64,000 nt of DNA from Candidatus Poribacteria bacterium (GTDB lineage Bacteria > Poribacteria > WGA-4E > WGA-3G): the NCBI GenBank assembly GCA_022825825.1, contig JAJDWA010000058.1:62001-126000 (forward strand), read 5' to 3'. Both the position numbers and the translations under genes were made by a program. The notes under the pieces were generated by a model. That model made no database searches. It was not told where the DNA came from and saw only the letters and a program-made list of their open reading frames with translations. Within the stretch, counting starts at the first letter, position 1, and each line of letters opens with the position of its first letter. This document shows positions 53,888-61,120 of the stretch, one piece after another.

Positions 53888-54748
53888 ATGTTTTTGACAA
53901 AACGTTATTTGAATTACATGCTCACTACACTTGCTGTTATCGTGCTCAGTTTAGCGATGATAGAGACAGGTGAAGCAAAATTTGCTGCAGATACGATTCA
54001 AGGTATGTGGACATTTGAAGAAGGGAAAGGTGAAACCGTAAAGGACCTTTCTGGAAACGGCAGTGATGGTGTGTTTGTTGGGGATGTTAAATGGACAAAT
54101 GCCAAATTTGGTGGTGGAATAGAATTTAGTGGTGTAGAAGCACAAAACTATGTCCGTATTGGGAAAGAAGGTGAACCTGCTACTTTGGCAGCCTTGAATT
54201 TTAAGGACTCTAAAGGCTTCTCGATCCATGCATGGGTTTTGTCAACTGTACCACCTAACGGAAAATGTGTGATATGGAAAGGGAAAGGATGTTCAAGTTG
54301 GTCACAATTTTTACTTGGAACCGGGGCACATGAAAATGTCGGTGGGAGAATTAACCGAGCTTCGTTTCATTTTCGGACGAGGAGTGCCCCCGAAAAATTT
54401 GAAGCACTCGGAGAGCCACTCCCCGAAAATGAATGGGTACATCTTGTTGGTGTATGGGATGGAACGAAAATCCATATCTATGTTAACGGTGAACTACAGG
54501 GCAGTGGAGATGCAGTAGGACAACCTTGGGATTCTTTTGAAGCGGTTTACATTGGGGCAGATGCGGGTTGTAATGAACCTAAGGGCAGGTGTCATTGGGG
54601 CGGTATCATTGATGAAATTGTTATCTTTAATGTACCACTCTCCGAGGATGAAGTTAAGTCACTTGGCAATGGCATTGAAGGTGCTTTTGCAGTTGATGCT
54701 GCTGGAAAAATTACTACCACATGGGGTAAACTGAAATCATCAAGATAG
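53888..54748 (+). CDS. Exported LamG-domain protein with TWG tail (copy 2)
   Basis: CAGGAGGAAAC precedes the ATG. The 286-residue protein has a signal peptide (MLTTLAVIVLSLAMIETGEAKFA, cleavage near residue 31). The concanavalin/LamG domain reads IQGMWTFEEGKGETVKDLS, GNGSDGVFVGDVKW, GFSIHAWVLSTVP, NEWVHLVGVWDGTKIHIYVNGELQG, GIIDEIVIFNVPLSEDE. The last residues AAGKITTTWGKLKSSR are a clear TWG tail. Ligand unknown, likely a polysaccharide. Terminator about 115 bases after the stop. Confidence 0.86.
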   Translation: MFLTKRYLNYMLTTLAVIVLSLAMIETGEAKFAADTIQGMWTFEEGKGETVKDLSGNGSDGVFVGDVKWTNAKFGGGIEFSGVEAQNYVRIGKEGEPATLAALNFKDSKGFSIHAWVLSTVPPNGKCVIWKGKGCSSWSQFLLGTGAHENVGGRINRASFHFRTRSAPEKFEALGEPLPENEWVHLVGVWDGTKIHIYVNGELQGSGDAVGQPWDSFEAVYIGADAGCNEPKGRCHWGGIIDEIVIFNVPLSEDEVKSLGNGIEGAFAVDAAGKITTTWGKLKSSR

Positions 54749-54791
54749 GAGAGTATTTTAAAGCAATACCATCTCTAATATTTTATTTCAT

Positions 54792-54852
54792 TTGTAGGAG
54801 CGATTTCCGAATCGCAACGCGTTTGTCGTCGGGAATCGGAGATCCCTCCTAT
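54792..54852. repeat. TAGGAGCG-family palindrome
   Basis: TTGTAGGAGCGATTTCCGAA at 54792 is opposed by TCGGAGATCCCTCCTATAG at its right end; ATTTCCGAATCGC and GGGAATCGGAGAT form the variable stem. Related to 11335, 56829 and 61010. Confidence 0.55.
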
Positions 54853-54862
54853 AGCATTGAAA

Positions 54863-54905
54863 GTGCGATGTCTCTCAATACAAGGTGGACATCGCATTTT
54901 TTATT
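54863..54905 (+). terminator. Rho-independent terminator of the LamG gene
   Basis: TGCGATGTC (54864-54872) pairs with GACATCGCA (54888-54896), followed by TTTTTTATT. The rest of 54749-55116 is AT-rich and carries the repeat at 54792 and the promoter at 55007. Confidence 0.8.
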
Positions 54906-55006
54906 ATCTGTAAAGTGAAAAAGTGAAGTAGCATTATCAGTGAAGCATATCTAATTTACAGATCAAATTAACTGCCTTATTATCACAGAAAAGCAACGTA
55001 AATCAC

Positions 55007-55035
55007 TTGACGAATTTAATCGTATATGTTAGACT
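55007..55035 (+). promoter_or_regulatory. Sigma-70-type promoter of the third LamG gene
   Basis: TTGACG (55007-55012) and TAGACT (55030-55035), 17-base spacer, 80 bases before the ATG at 55117. Confidence 0.5.
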
Positions 55036-55116
55036 ACGTTTAATTTATAACAGGATGGCATCCGACAGACAAACAGATATGCTACTTCGGATGCCGAAAC
55101 TAAAGGAGAATTTAGA

Positions 55117-55884
55117 ATGCTTATCAAGGCTATAAAAGTGATTTGTATCCTCAGCCTATTACTTACCGCTATGTGGTATGTTAACACAGCTGATGCAGCA
55201 AAAGAATTTGTAACAGATGGACTTGTAGCGATGTATACGCTCAATAAGTCTGATGTCAAAGGTGAAGTTGTCATGGATACCTCCGGCAACGATAACCACG
55301 CGAAGCTTATTGGTAAACTTGACTTTGTTGACGGTCCCGTAGGAGACGCTTATGAATTTAAAGCAGCAGCAAACAATTACGTTGAGATTCCCGCTATGGG
55401 CATGTTTGATTTTGCTTCAGTTGAATGTTACGCGCTTCAAACTCAGTTTGGCGGCATTCAGGGCATTGTTTCTACGTGGCAGTGGACAGCAGGCAAAGTC
55501 CATTTCAAGTTTCAGGAAAACCAAATTCAGGTTGACAAAAACGGTGGTTCTAAGATTCGCTTCAACGCTCAGGCAGAGACATGGTATCACATTATTTACA
55601 CCACTAATCCTGAAAAAAATGAACTTAAGCTCTATGTAGATGGAGAATTGAAGGCAGAAGGCCCTGCCGGTCCCCAGCCTGAAAACATGGATGAACGCCG
55701 CATTGGGAGTGAACACGACGGTAGATTCCTTAATGGCATGGTTGACAACGTCCGCATCTATGACCGCGTTCTGACTGAAGATGAGGTCATGCAGAACTTT
55801 GAGGCGAAATCCGATACGTTACCCGTTGAACCTGTTGATAAACTCTCCACCACTTGGGGAACACTCAAGCGTCAAAGAAACTAA
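55117..55884 (+). CDS. Exported LamG-domain protein with TWG tail (copy 3)
   Basis: AAAGGAG precedes the ATG. The 255-residue protein has a signal peptide (MLIKAIKVICILSLLLTAMW, cleavage after ADA near residue 27). The domain reads LVAMYTLNKSDVKGEVVMDTSG, GDAYEFKAAANNYVEIP, WYHIIYTTNPEKNELKLYVDGELKA and GMVDNVRIYDRVLTEDEVMQN. The tail PVDKLSTTWGTLKRQRN is the TWG motif. The GalU-like gene begins eight bases after its stop and may be co-transcribed. An overlapping frame from 55781 is not used. Confidence 0.85.
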   Translation: MLIKAIKVICILSLLLTAMWYVNTADAAKEFVTDGLVAMYTLNKSDVKGEVVMDTSGNDNHAKLIGKLDFVDGPVGDAYEFKAAANNYVEIPAMGMFDFASVECYALQTQFGGIQGIVSTWQWTAGKVHFKFQENQIQVDKNGGSKIRFNAQAETWYHIIYTTNPEKNELKLYVDGELKAEGPAGPQPENMDERRIGSEHDGRFLNGMVDNVRIYDRVLTEDEVMQNFEAKSDTLPVEPVDKLSTTWGTLKRQRN

Positions 55885-55891
55885 AAACCTT

Positions 55892-56806
55892 ATGCAACGA
55901 ATTAAAAAGGCGGTTATTCCGATCGCTGGATACGGAACACGCCTCTTCCCCGCAACGAAAGCCGTACCAAAAGCGCTCTTTCCAATTATCGTTCAGGATG
56001 GTCTCGCAAAACCGATCATTCAGTTGATAATTGAGGAAGCATTAACGGCTGGTGTGGAAGAGGTGTGTCTCGTTGCACAACCGCACCAGGTTGAGCCGAT
56101 TACCGACTATTTTTCTGGTGTCGTTCCAGACGCTATTCGTGAAAAGCCGGAATTGGCGGCACAAGCGGACAGATTGACTGAAATCGGAGAACGGCTGCAA
56201 TTTGCAATTCAGGCAGAACCGCAAGGATTTGGACATGCCATCTATTGTGCAAAGGATTTTGCTGCAGGCGAACCTGTCATGATCCTGCTCGGAGACCACC
56301 TCTATATTTCAGAGATAGATGGCTCTTGTGCAAAACAGTTGGTAGATGTCTATGCAGAAGTTGGAAAATCTGTGACAAGCCTTGATGTATGTGATGAAAA
56401 TGAACTCTCTGTGAACGGCATTGTGCAAGGGAGTCCCACTCCTGACAATCCAGACATTTTCAAATTAGCACGAATTGCGGAAAAACCCACAGTAGACTAT
56501 GCGCGAGAACACATGCGCGTTGAAGGTATATGGGATGCACAGGAAACGCATAGATATCTATGCCATTTTGGGATTGATCTGCTCACACCGCTTCTGTTTG
56601 ATATATTGGATTATAACTACCGCAACAAGATTCTGACGCACGGTGAGATTCAATTGCGCGATGCCATGGCTGAAATGGTCCGGCAGGAAGGTATGTACGG
56701 TTACCGCGTAGCAGGTACACGTTACGATACTGGCAACCCGCAAGAGCTGTTAAAAACTACTTATGCCTTTGGGCTTCAAGGTCCCTATCAAGATACCTTA
56801 ATCTAA
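55892..56806 (+). CDS. UTP-glucose-1-phosphate uridylyltransferase-like nucleotidyltransferase
   Basis: The ATG at 55892 begins MQRIKKAVIPIAGYGTRLFP, matching the family's N-terminus; a longer frame upstream overlaps the LamG gene and is rejected. The 304-residue enzyme has the G-x-G-T-R nucleotide loop and ATKAVPKALFPI, then QAEPQGFGHAIYCAKDF, VMILLGDHLY (catalytic Asp) and ARIAEKP. It makes UDP-glucose for envelope polysaccharide. It diverges a little from GalU (AVPKALFPI in place of AIPKEMLPI), so another sugar phosphate is possible. No ribosome site is evident. Confidence 0.88.
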   Translation: MQRIKKAVIPIAGYGTRLFPATKAVPKALFPIIVQDGLAKPIIQLIIEEALTAGVEEVCLVAQPHQVEPITDYFSGVVPDAIREKPELAAQADRLTEIGERLQFAIQAEPQGFGHAIYCAKDFAAGEPVMILLGDHLYISEIDGSCAKQLVDVYAEVGKSVTSLDVCDENELSVNGIVQGSPTPDNPDIFKLARIAEKPTVDYAREHMRVEGIWDAQETHRYLCHFGIDLLTPLLFDILDYNYRNKILTHGEIQLRDAMAEMVRQEGMYGYRVAGTRYDTGNPQELLKTTYAFGLQGPYQDTLI

Positions 56807-56828
56807 CATTTCTGAACAATAGAATGTG

Positions 56829-56855
56829 TCGCGATTCGGAGATCGCTCCTACAAG
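56829..56855. repeat. TAGGAGCG-family repeat
   Basis: TCGCGATTCGGAGATCGCTC followed by CTACAAG, between convergent genes. It reappears at 61010 (GTCGCGATTCGGAGATCGCT). Confidence 0.55.
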
Positions 56856-56861
56856 ACAAAT

Positions 56862-57572
56862 TTAGTCTAACGTCTCCCCAACCCCTAATTCAACAATTTC
56901 GACATCCTGAGATGCTGTCAATTGACGAAACTCTTCAACCGTTCCCGTCAAAAGTGGAAAAGTACCGTAGTGCATGGGTAAAATCGATGGCACATTGAGC
57001 AACTGTGTGGCATAAGCAGCTTCACGCGGTCCCATCGTGAAATGGTCACCGATAGGAAGTAGTGCTAAGTCAGGTTGGTAAATCTCACCGATAATTTGCA
57101 TATCCCCGAACACATTTGTATCCCCAGCGTGATATATTTTATAGCCGTTTGCGAATTCAAGCACGAAACCAGCAGGTTCGCCCAAATAGACTGTAGTCCC
57201 GTCTTCCTCTGTAACGCTGCTGCTATGATTTGCCGTGACCATTGTGGCTTTCACGCCGCCGACTGTAACCGTGCCACCTTTATTCATGCCTATTGTGTTG
57301 TCAACACCCTGATTATCCAACCATTTCGCTATTTCAATCATAGCCACCACTGTGGGAGCATGTTTTTTGGCAATTGGGACAGCATCTTCTATGTGATCCC
57401 GATGTCCATGCGTGATGAACATAACGTCAAGGGCGTCAAAGGTTTTAAGTGTATCGGGGCAAACAGGGTTGCTATCAACCCATGGATCAATTAAGAAGGT
57501 TTTACCGTCTACATCAATTTTAAAAGTGGCATGTCCGAGCCATGTTAGACTTATACCGTTGTTAAGTTTCAT
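56862..57572 (-). CDS. UPF0173 metal-dependent hydrolase
   Basis: The 236-residue metallo-beta-lactamase-fold protein starts SLTWLGHATFKID and carries HGHRDH (H55-H60), the strand ANHSS, HAGDTNVFGD and a final MHYGTFPLLTG, the UPF0173 pattern. The usual H-x-H-x-D-H is intact, so two metals are likely. Substrate unknown. It is the last gene of a minus-strand operon (59927 to 56862), 67 bases after the SelA-like gene. Confidence 0.92.
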   Translation of the reverse strand: MKLNNGISLTWLGHATFKIDVDGKTFLIDPWVDSNPVCPDTLKTFDALDVMFITHGHRDHIEDAVPIAKKHAPTVVAMIEIAKWLDNQGVDNTIGMNKGGTVTVGGVKATMVTANHSSSVTEEDGTTVYLGEPAGFVLEFANGYKIYHAGDTNVFGDMQIIGEIYQPDLALLPIGDHFTMGPREAAYATQLLNVPSILPMHYGTFPLLTGTVEEFRQLTASQDVEIVELGVGETLD

Positions 57573-57639
57573 ATATGTTCCTCATTTTTCATGATATGCT
57601 TCAGTAAAATATATGTCGCTGAGGCACGGAGACCTCGCG

Positions 57640-58758
57640 CTACAACTCAAGTAGAATCTCCTTTAATCTTTTTGCAATAATTTCTACTTCTCCCGGCATT
57701 AAGGTCTGTCCGTTTATGAGGACACCGTTCGCACCTGCGCCAGCAATATCTATCGCAGGTTCACCTGTTTGTAGTTGATGGAGAATTTCATCGCGCGTCC
57801 TACCGAGTTGTTCTGCGTCAAATCGGATTTCGGTGCGTGGCATCGGTTGCCCCGCTTCAGATGGAAAGCTGCGATGTACACTAACACCTTGGATGTCCTT
57901 AAACACATCTGTGTAATAGGTAACTTGGTCTTCATAGGATTGCATTAATTCATCGTGGTCTTGATTCAGGTACCACTCCACCGCTGCCAGTAATCCTACC
58001 ATCTCCTCTTTGCCGACCTTCATACCTCTCCCGATGAAGGGATGCGGTGGTCCATTAAATGCAATAGCATCAATTAACGATTTTTTGCCGACAATCAGTC
58101 CACTACTTTGTGGACCACACAACCCTTTTCCACCGCTAAACATCGCCAAGTCTGCCCCCATCTCTGTGAAACGCCATAGGTTTTCTGGTGGAGGCAACTG
58201 TGCCGCGGCATCAACAATTAAGGGAATACCGTGCTTTTTAGCAATTTCAATACCTTTTTGATACGGCACCCATAAATGTTCTCTGCTGGGGTTTGCAAAG
58301 TAAAAGATTGCAGCGGTCTTATCGGTGATAGCATTTTCAAGTTCGTCAGGTGTTGTGCCGTTTTCGTCTCCTATCTCCACAAATGTGACACCGACCTGCC
58401 GCACAGCAAAATCGTATCCTACTCTGCCGTGGCGATGCACGATGACTTCGCTTTTCATGGAGTTGTCAAGACGGGGTAATTTGGCACGTTTAGTAGCATC
58501 CAGTCCGGTGATACAGGCTGCGGTGCTAAGCGTTAAAGCAGCTGCAGCACCATTGGAGACGTAGGCTGCTTCGTTATGGGTGAGTTTCGCTAATTCTTCG
58601 CCGACGCGTTTTTGAAGTTCTATGATATCTACAAAATGCTTTGAAGCTTCCGCCATTGCGTCAATGACTTCAGATGGCATAATGGAGCCACCGAGCCGTG
58701 TCAAAGTTGCATTGCCGTTGATAACTGTACGGATACCTAAGCGTTTGTAGATTGACAT
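57640..58758 (-). CDS. SelA-fold PLP-dependent enzyme (DgaE/selenocysteine-synthase-like)
   Basis: The 372-residue protein belongs to the SelA/DgaE branch of fold-type I PLP enzymes: TVINGNATLTRLGGS, YVSNGAAAALTLSTAA, LIVDAAAQLPP (aspartate to pyridine N), and the PLP lysine in MFSGGKGLCGPQSSG. True SelA is about 460 residues with an extra N-terminal domain and a tRNA-binding region, both absent, so I favour a lyase or aldolase (as in D-glucosaminate or hydroxyamino-acid breakdown). The presence of probable selenoproteins 30 kb away invites checking, but does not prove a link. It lies eight bases after the ABC gene. Confidence 0.8.
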   Translation of the reverse strand: MSIYKRLGIRTVINGNATLTRLGGSIMPSEVIDAMAEASKHFVDIIELQKRVGEELAKLTHNEAAYVSNGAAAALTLSTAACITGLDATKRAKLPRLDNSMKSEVIVHRHGRVGYDFAVRQVGVTFVEIGDENGTTPDELENAITDKTAAIFYFANPSREHLWVPYQKGIEIAKKHGIPLIVDAAAQLPPPENLWRFTEMGADLAMFSGGKGLCGPQSSGLIVGKKSLIDAIAFNGPPHPFIGRGMKVGKEEMVGLLAAVEWYLNQDHDELMQSYEDQVTYYTDVFKDIQGVSVHRSFPSEAGQPMPRTEIRFDAEQLGRTRDEILHQLQTGEPAIDIAGAGANGVLINGQTLMPGEVEIIAKRLKEILLEL

Positions 58759-58766
58759 TGAGAAGT

Positions 58767-59573
58767 TTATCCGACTTCCTGACCGTCTAATTTTCCGACG
58801 TGTAAGTCAATTTCATCGCGCGACTCTATTTTGTCAACTTTACCATCTACCATGTGGAAAATTCGGTCTGAGACATCAAGCATCTTGTGGTCGTGGGTAG
58901 CGGTAATAATGGTTACGCCGTTTTCATCATTGAGGCTGCGCAGCAAATCTATGATTTCAAGCCCCGTTTTGGTATCCAAGTTACCTGTCGGTTCATCTGC
59001 TAACACGATGGCGGGGTCGTTAGCAAGCGAACGAGCAATTGCGACACGCTGCTGTTGCCCACCAGAGAGTTCAAGCGGTTTATGTTGAACGCGGTCGCCC
59101 AATCCTACAAGAGAGAGTAGATCAACGCCTTTTTCTCTGCTTTCATCGGCACTCATGCCAGCAAAAATCATCGGAAGTGAAACGTTTTCAAGTGCCGTCA
59201 TAACAGGAATAAGATTGAACGATTGAAAAATATAACCGATTTTCCGGCAACGCAACCACGCCAACTCGTAAGCGTCAAGTTGTGCAATATCTACTTCGTC
59301 AATATAGACTCTGCCTTCGGTAGGTTTGTCTAATCCACCAATCATATTAAAGAGCGTAGATTTTCCGGATCCAGAGGGGCCCATAATAGAGATATATTCA
59401 CCGCGTTGGATTTGGAAATTGACACCGCGTAGCGCATCTACAGTTGTTGTCCCCATCTCATACCGTTTTATGAGGTTTCTAACTCGGACAGTATTCTCTT
59501 TAGGAATAAGGCGCTCGAATCTTTCTGGCGTTTCAGCGAGATTTGGTTGTACGCCGCCTATTTCTGCTTGCAT
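58767..59573 (-). CDS. LolD/MacB-type ABC transporter ATP-binding protein
   Basis: The 268-residue ATPase has Walker A GPSGSGKST (residues 65-73), Q-loop YIFQSFNLIP, signature LSGGQQQRVAIARSLANDP and Walker B VLADEPTGNLD, with H-loop ITATHDHKM. An N-terminal extension of 35 residues is unusual. The lengths and LDKPTEGRVYIDEVDI pattern fit the LolD/MacB branch, partners of FtsX-type permeases. The only such permease here is 51994-53235 on the other strand. GGAGAAA precedes the ATG. Sits between the small unknown gene and the SelA-like gene. Confidence 0.93.
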   Translation of the reverse strand: MQAEIGGVQPNLAETPERFERLIPKENTVRVRNLIKRYEMGTTTVDALRGVNFQIQRGEYISIMGPSGSGKSTLFNMIGGLDKPTEGRVYIDEVDIAQLDAYELAWLRCRKIGYIFQSFNLIPVMTALENVSLPMIFAGMSADESREKGVDLLSLVGLGDRVQHKPLELSGGQQQRVAIARSLANDPAIVLADEPTGNLDTKTGLEIIDLLRSLNDENGVTIITATHDHKMLDVSDRIFHMVDGKVDKIESRDEIDLHVGKLDGQEVG

Positions 59574-59585
59574 ATCTGTTTTCTC

Positions 59586-59927
59586 CTATAGTGTACTATA
59601 ACTAAACCTACTCAGATTTTCAACGCGTTTGATATAAAATGACACGGAGAACCTTGAGGGCGTGGCATCAAAATTACCATCTTTCGGAAGATGTATTCTC
59701 CAATGCTTGTAATCTTCTGAAGGGGGACTAAACGTAGACATTTGTGCTCCAAACGCCTGTTCCAACTTCGTGGCGAATATTTTGAATACCTCTATCTCAG
59801 TCTCACCTTTTTTATGTCCACGCGCGAGTTTAGATATTGTTTTTCTAATACCTTCTTCATCTTTCGCTGTAATATTTATTGGTAAAATCTTGATTTGTTC
59901 AATAGTAAAGTCGTGTTTGTTAGTCAT
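59586..59927 (-). CDS. Small hypothetical protein
   Basis: A 113-residue soluble protein with GAGGG before the ATG. It begins TNKHDFTIEQIKILPINI and has a helical middle (GIRKTISKLARGHKKGETEIEVFKI) and a beta end (SVSFYIKRVENLSRFS). No known domain recognised. It starts the ABC-ATPase operon (12-base gap to 59573). A CRISPR-like or toxin pattern was looked for and not found. Confidence 0.6.
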   Translation of the reverse strand: MTNKHDFTIEQIKILPINITAKDEEGIRKTISKLARGHKKGETEIEVFKIFATKLEQAFGAQMSTFSPPSEDYKHWRIHLPKDGNFDATPSRFSVSFYIKRVENLSRFSYSTL

Positions 59928-59980
59928 TGTGTTACCCTCTTTATGTGTAATCTGCGCGGGATTGATTAGTTAGTTTGTTC

Positions 59981-60020
59981 AAATCAACGCTTCCTGCCCT
60001 GTGGCATTTAACGGGCTTTG
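59981..60020. repeat. AATCAACGC-family repeat
   Basis: AAATCAACGC (59981-59990) followed by TTCCTGCCCTGTGGCATTTA; the hairpin arm (CCTGCCC ... GGGC) differs from all other copies. Confidence 0.5.
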
Positions 60021-60089
60021 CTAAGTGGCCTCCTGGTCACGATTTCTTAACCAAAAACCTGAATTTGTTAAGCAAATTATAAAAATCAT

Positions 60090-60539
60090 TCATCGCTTTG
60101 CCAAAAATCCGAAACGTTTTTGTTGTGCAGGTTTTTGTGCTTCTGCTTCATTCGGAATAGCAAATTGGATGAAATTCCGTTTTCCGAGTTGCTGGACAAA
60201 AGTAAAAAGCGAAGTTTCTGCTTCTTTTCGAGTCAACTGATGTTTTTTCTGAAGTGCCTTGATAATCTGTGAAATGGTGTGCTTCCCATCACACATCTGC
60301 CATACATACGCACCGATGCTGTCCAGCACAACAACCCGTTTATCAGGTAGCATAAAGAGCTTACTCGTAACTCTCACCCAGAATTTATCTTTCTGCGGAA
60401 TGACGAGTGACGCCTCACCTTTGTCGTCTAATTCCCACGTTATCAGCTGATTGCGTAACGGGAATGCTTTGAGGACTTTACTTCTATCGACATCTGGTCG
60501 TTTTTTTAATTTAAGGGCGTATAGTACTTTGTTGAGCAT
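60090..60539 (-). CDS. PqqD-family protein
   Basis: The 149-residue protein contains the PqqD winged-helix-like core (VVVLDSIGAYVWQMCDGKHTI and QIIKALQKKHQLTRKEAETSLFTFVQQLGKRNFI), known as a peptide chaperone that presents substrate peptides to radical-SAM enzymes. An N-terminal stretch of 45 residues and a basic C-tail are extra. No radical-SAM gene is visible nearby, so the partner is elsewhere or lost. The neighbour at 61121 is of unknown function. Confidence 0.8.
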   Translation of the reverse strand: MLNKVLYALKLKKRPDVDRSKVLKAFPLRNQLITWELDDKGEASLVIPQKDKFWVRVTSKLFMLPDKRVVVLDSIGAYVWQMCDGKHTISQIIKALQKKHQLTRKEAETSLFTFVQQLGKRNFIQFAIPNEAEAQKPAQQKRFGFLAKR

Positions 60540-60583
60540 ATCTCTTATGGTAGCGTTCGAACGATTCTTAAATTAATTTGGTA

Positions 60584-60805
60584 TTAGTCATTATAGTTTT
60601 GCCAATCAATTTCGTCAAGTGTCTGAACAGTCGCCGCTTTCTCAAAGAGAGCATCAAGACTTGAGATACTGCGGATAGAAGATATTTTCTTAGAAATTTC
60701 TTCTGAAATATCCTGGAATCGGAATTCCAACAGTATGATGACCGCATCCCGTTTTGCTTGCGTTAGAGCTTGTCTTTTGTTCTGTTCAATAATTGACTCA
60801 GTCAT
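60584..60805 (-). CDS. Small protein resembling DUF4351
   Basis: The ATG at 60805 has GGAGGTAG upstream, deciding it over two earlier ATG codons; the protein is 73 residues. The core (AVIILLEFRFQDISEEISKKI ... LDALFEKAATVQTLDEI) follows the DUF4351 pattern found at the end of PD-(D/E)xK transposase-like (Rpn/YhgA) proteins. It could be a detached remnant of such a gene, or a small free protein. Confidence 0.6.
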   Translation of the reverse strand: MTESIIEQNKRQALTQAKRDAVIILLEFRFQDISEEISKKISSIRSISSLDALFEKAATVQTLDEIDWQNYND

Positions 60806-60861
60806 GGTTTCTACCTCCATTTCAAATGTAGACTGATAAATTCTATATATCTGCTGCACCG

Positions 60862-60910
60862 AAATCAACGCTATGAATGCGCTCGGCAGAATACGCTTTT
60901 GGTATTCTGC
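60862..60910. repeat. AATCAACGC-family repeat with long hairpin
   Basis: AAATCAACGC (60862-60871) is followed by TATGAATGCGCTCG and then GCAGAATACGCTTTTGGTAT with TCTGC, a clean stem GCAGAATAC/GTATTCTGC with loop GCTTTTG. Compare AGAATAC/GTATTCT at 53334. Confidence 0.65.
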
Positions 60911-61009
60911 ATGATTCAGCAGGTGCTAATATGGGATTTGCAAAAGCCTCAGAGAGGCGATAGGTGTATAGCCCGCTAATTGTGTGTCTACTCTAAATTT
61001 ATAGGTATA

Positions 61010-61036
61010 GGTCGCGATTCGGAGATCGCTCCTACT
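61010..61036. repeat. TAGGAGCG-family repeat
   Basis: GGTCGCGATTCGGAGATCGC then TCCTACT. Same sequence core as 56829-56855. The gap 60869-61120 has otherwise nothing. Confidence 0.55.
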
Positions 61037-61120
61037 GACATAACTCACAACTTTAGGTTGGACTATCCACTAAGTTGACACCTATGGTGCAATCAAATCT
61101 TCGTACTCATCAATCCAAAT

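Noticed and set aside
55781-55891. Longer GalU start overlapping the LamG gene
   Set aside because: The extra 37 residues do not fit the family and would overlap more than 100 bases of a clear upstream gene.
57640-58758. Genuine selenocysteine synthase SelA
   Set aside because: Too short, lacks the N-terminal domain, and the operon context points to another role; fold similarity only.
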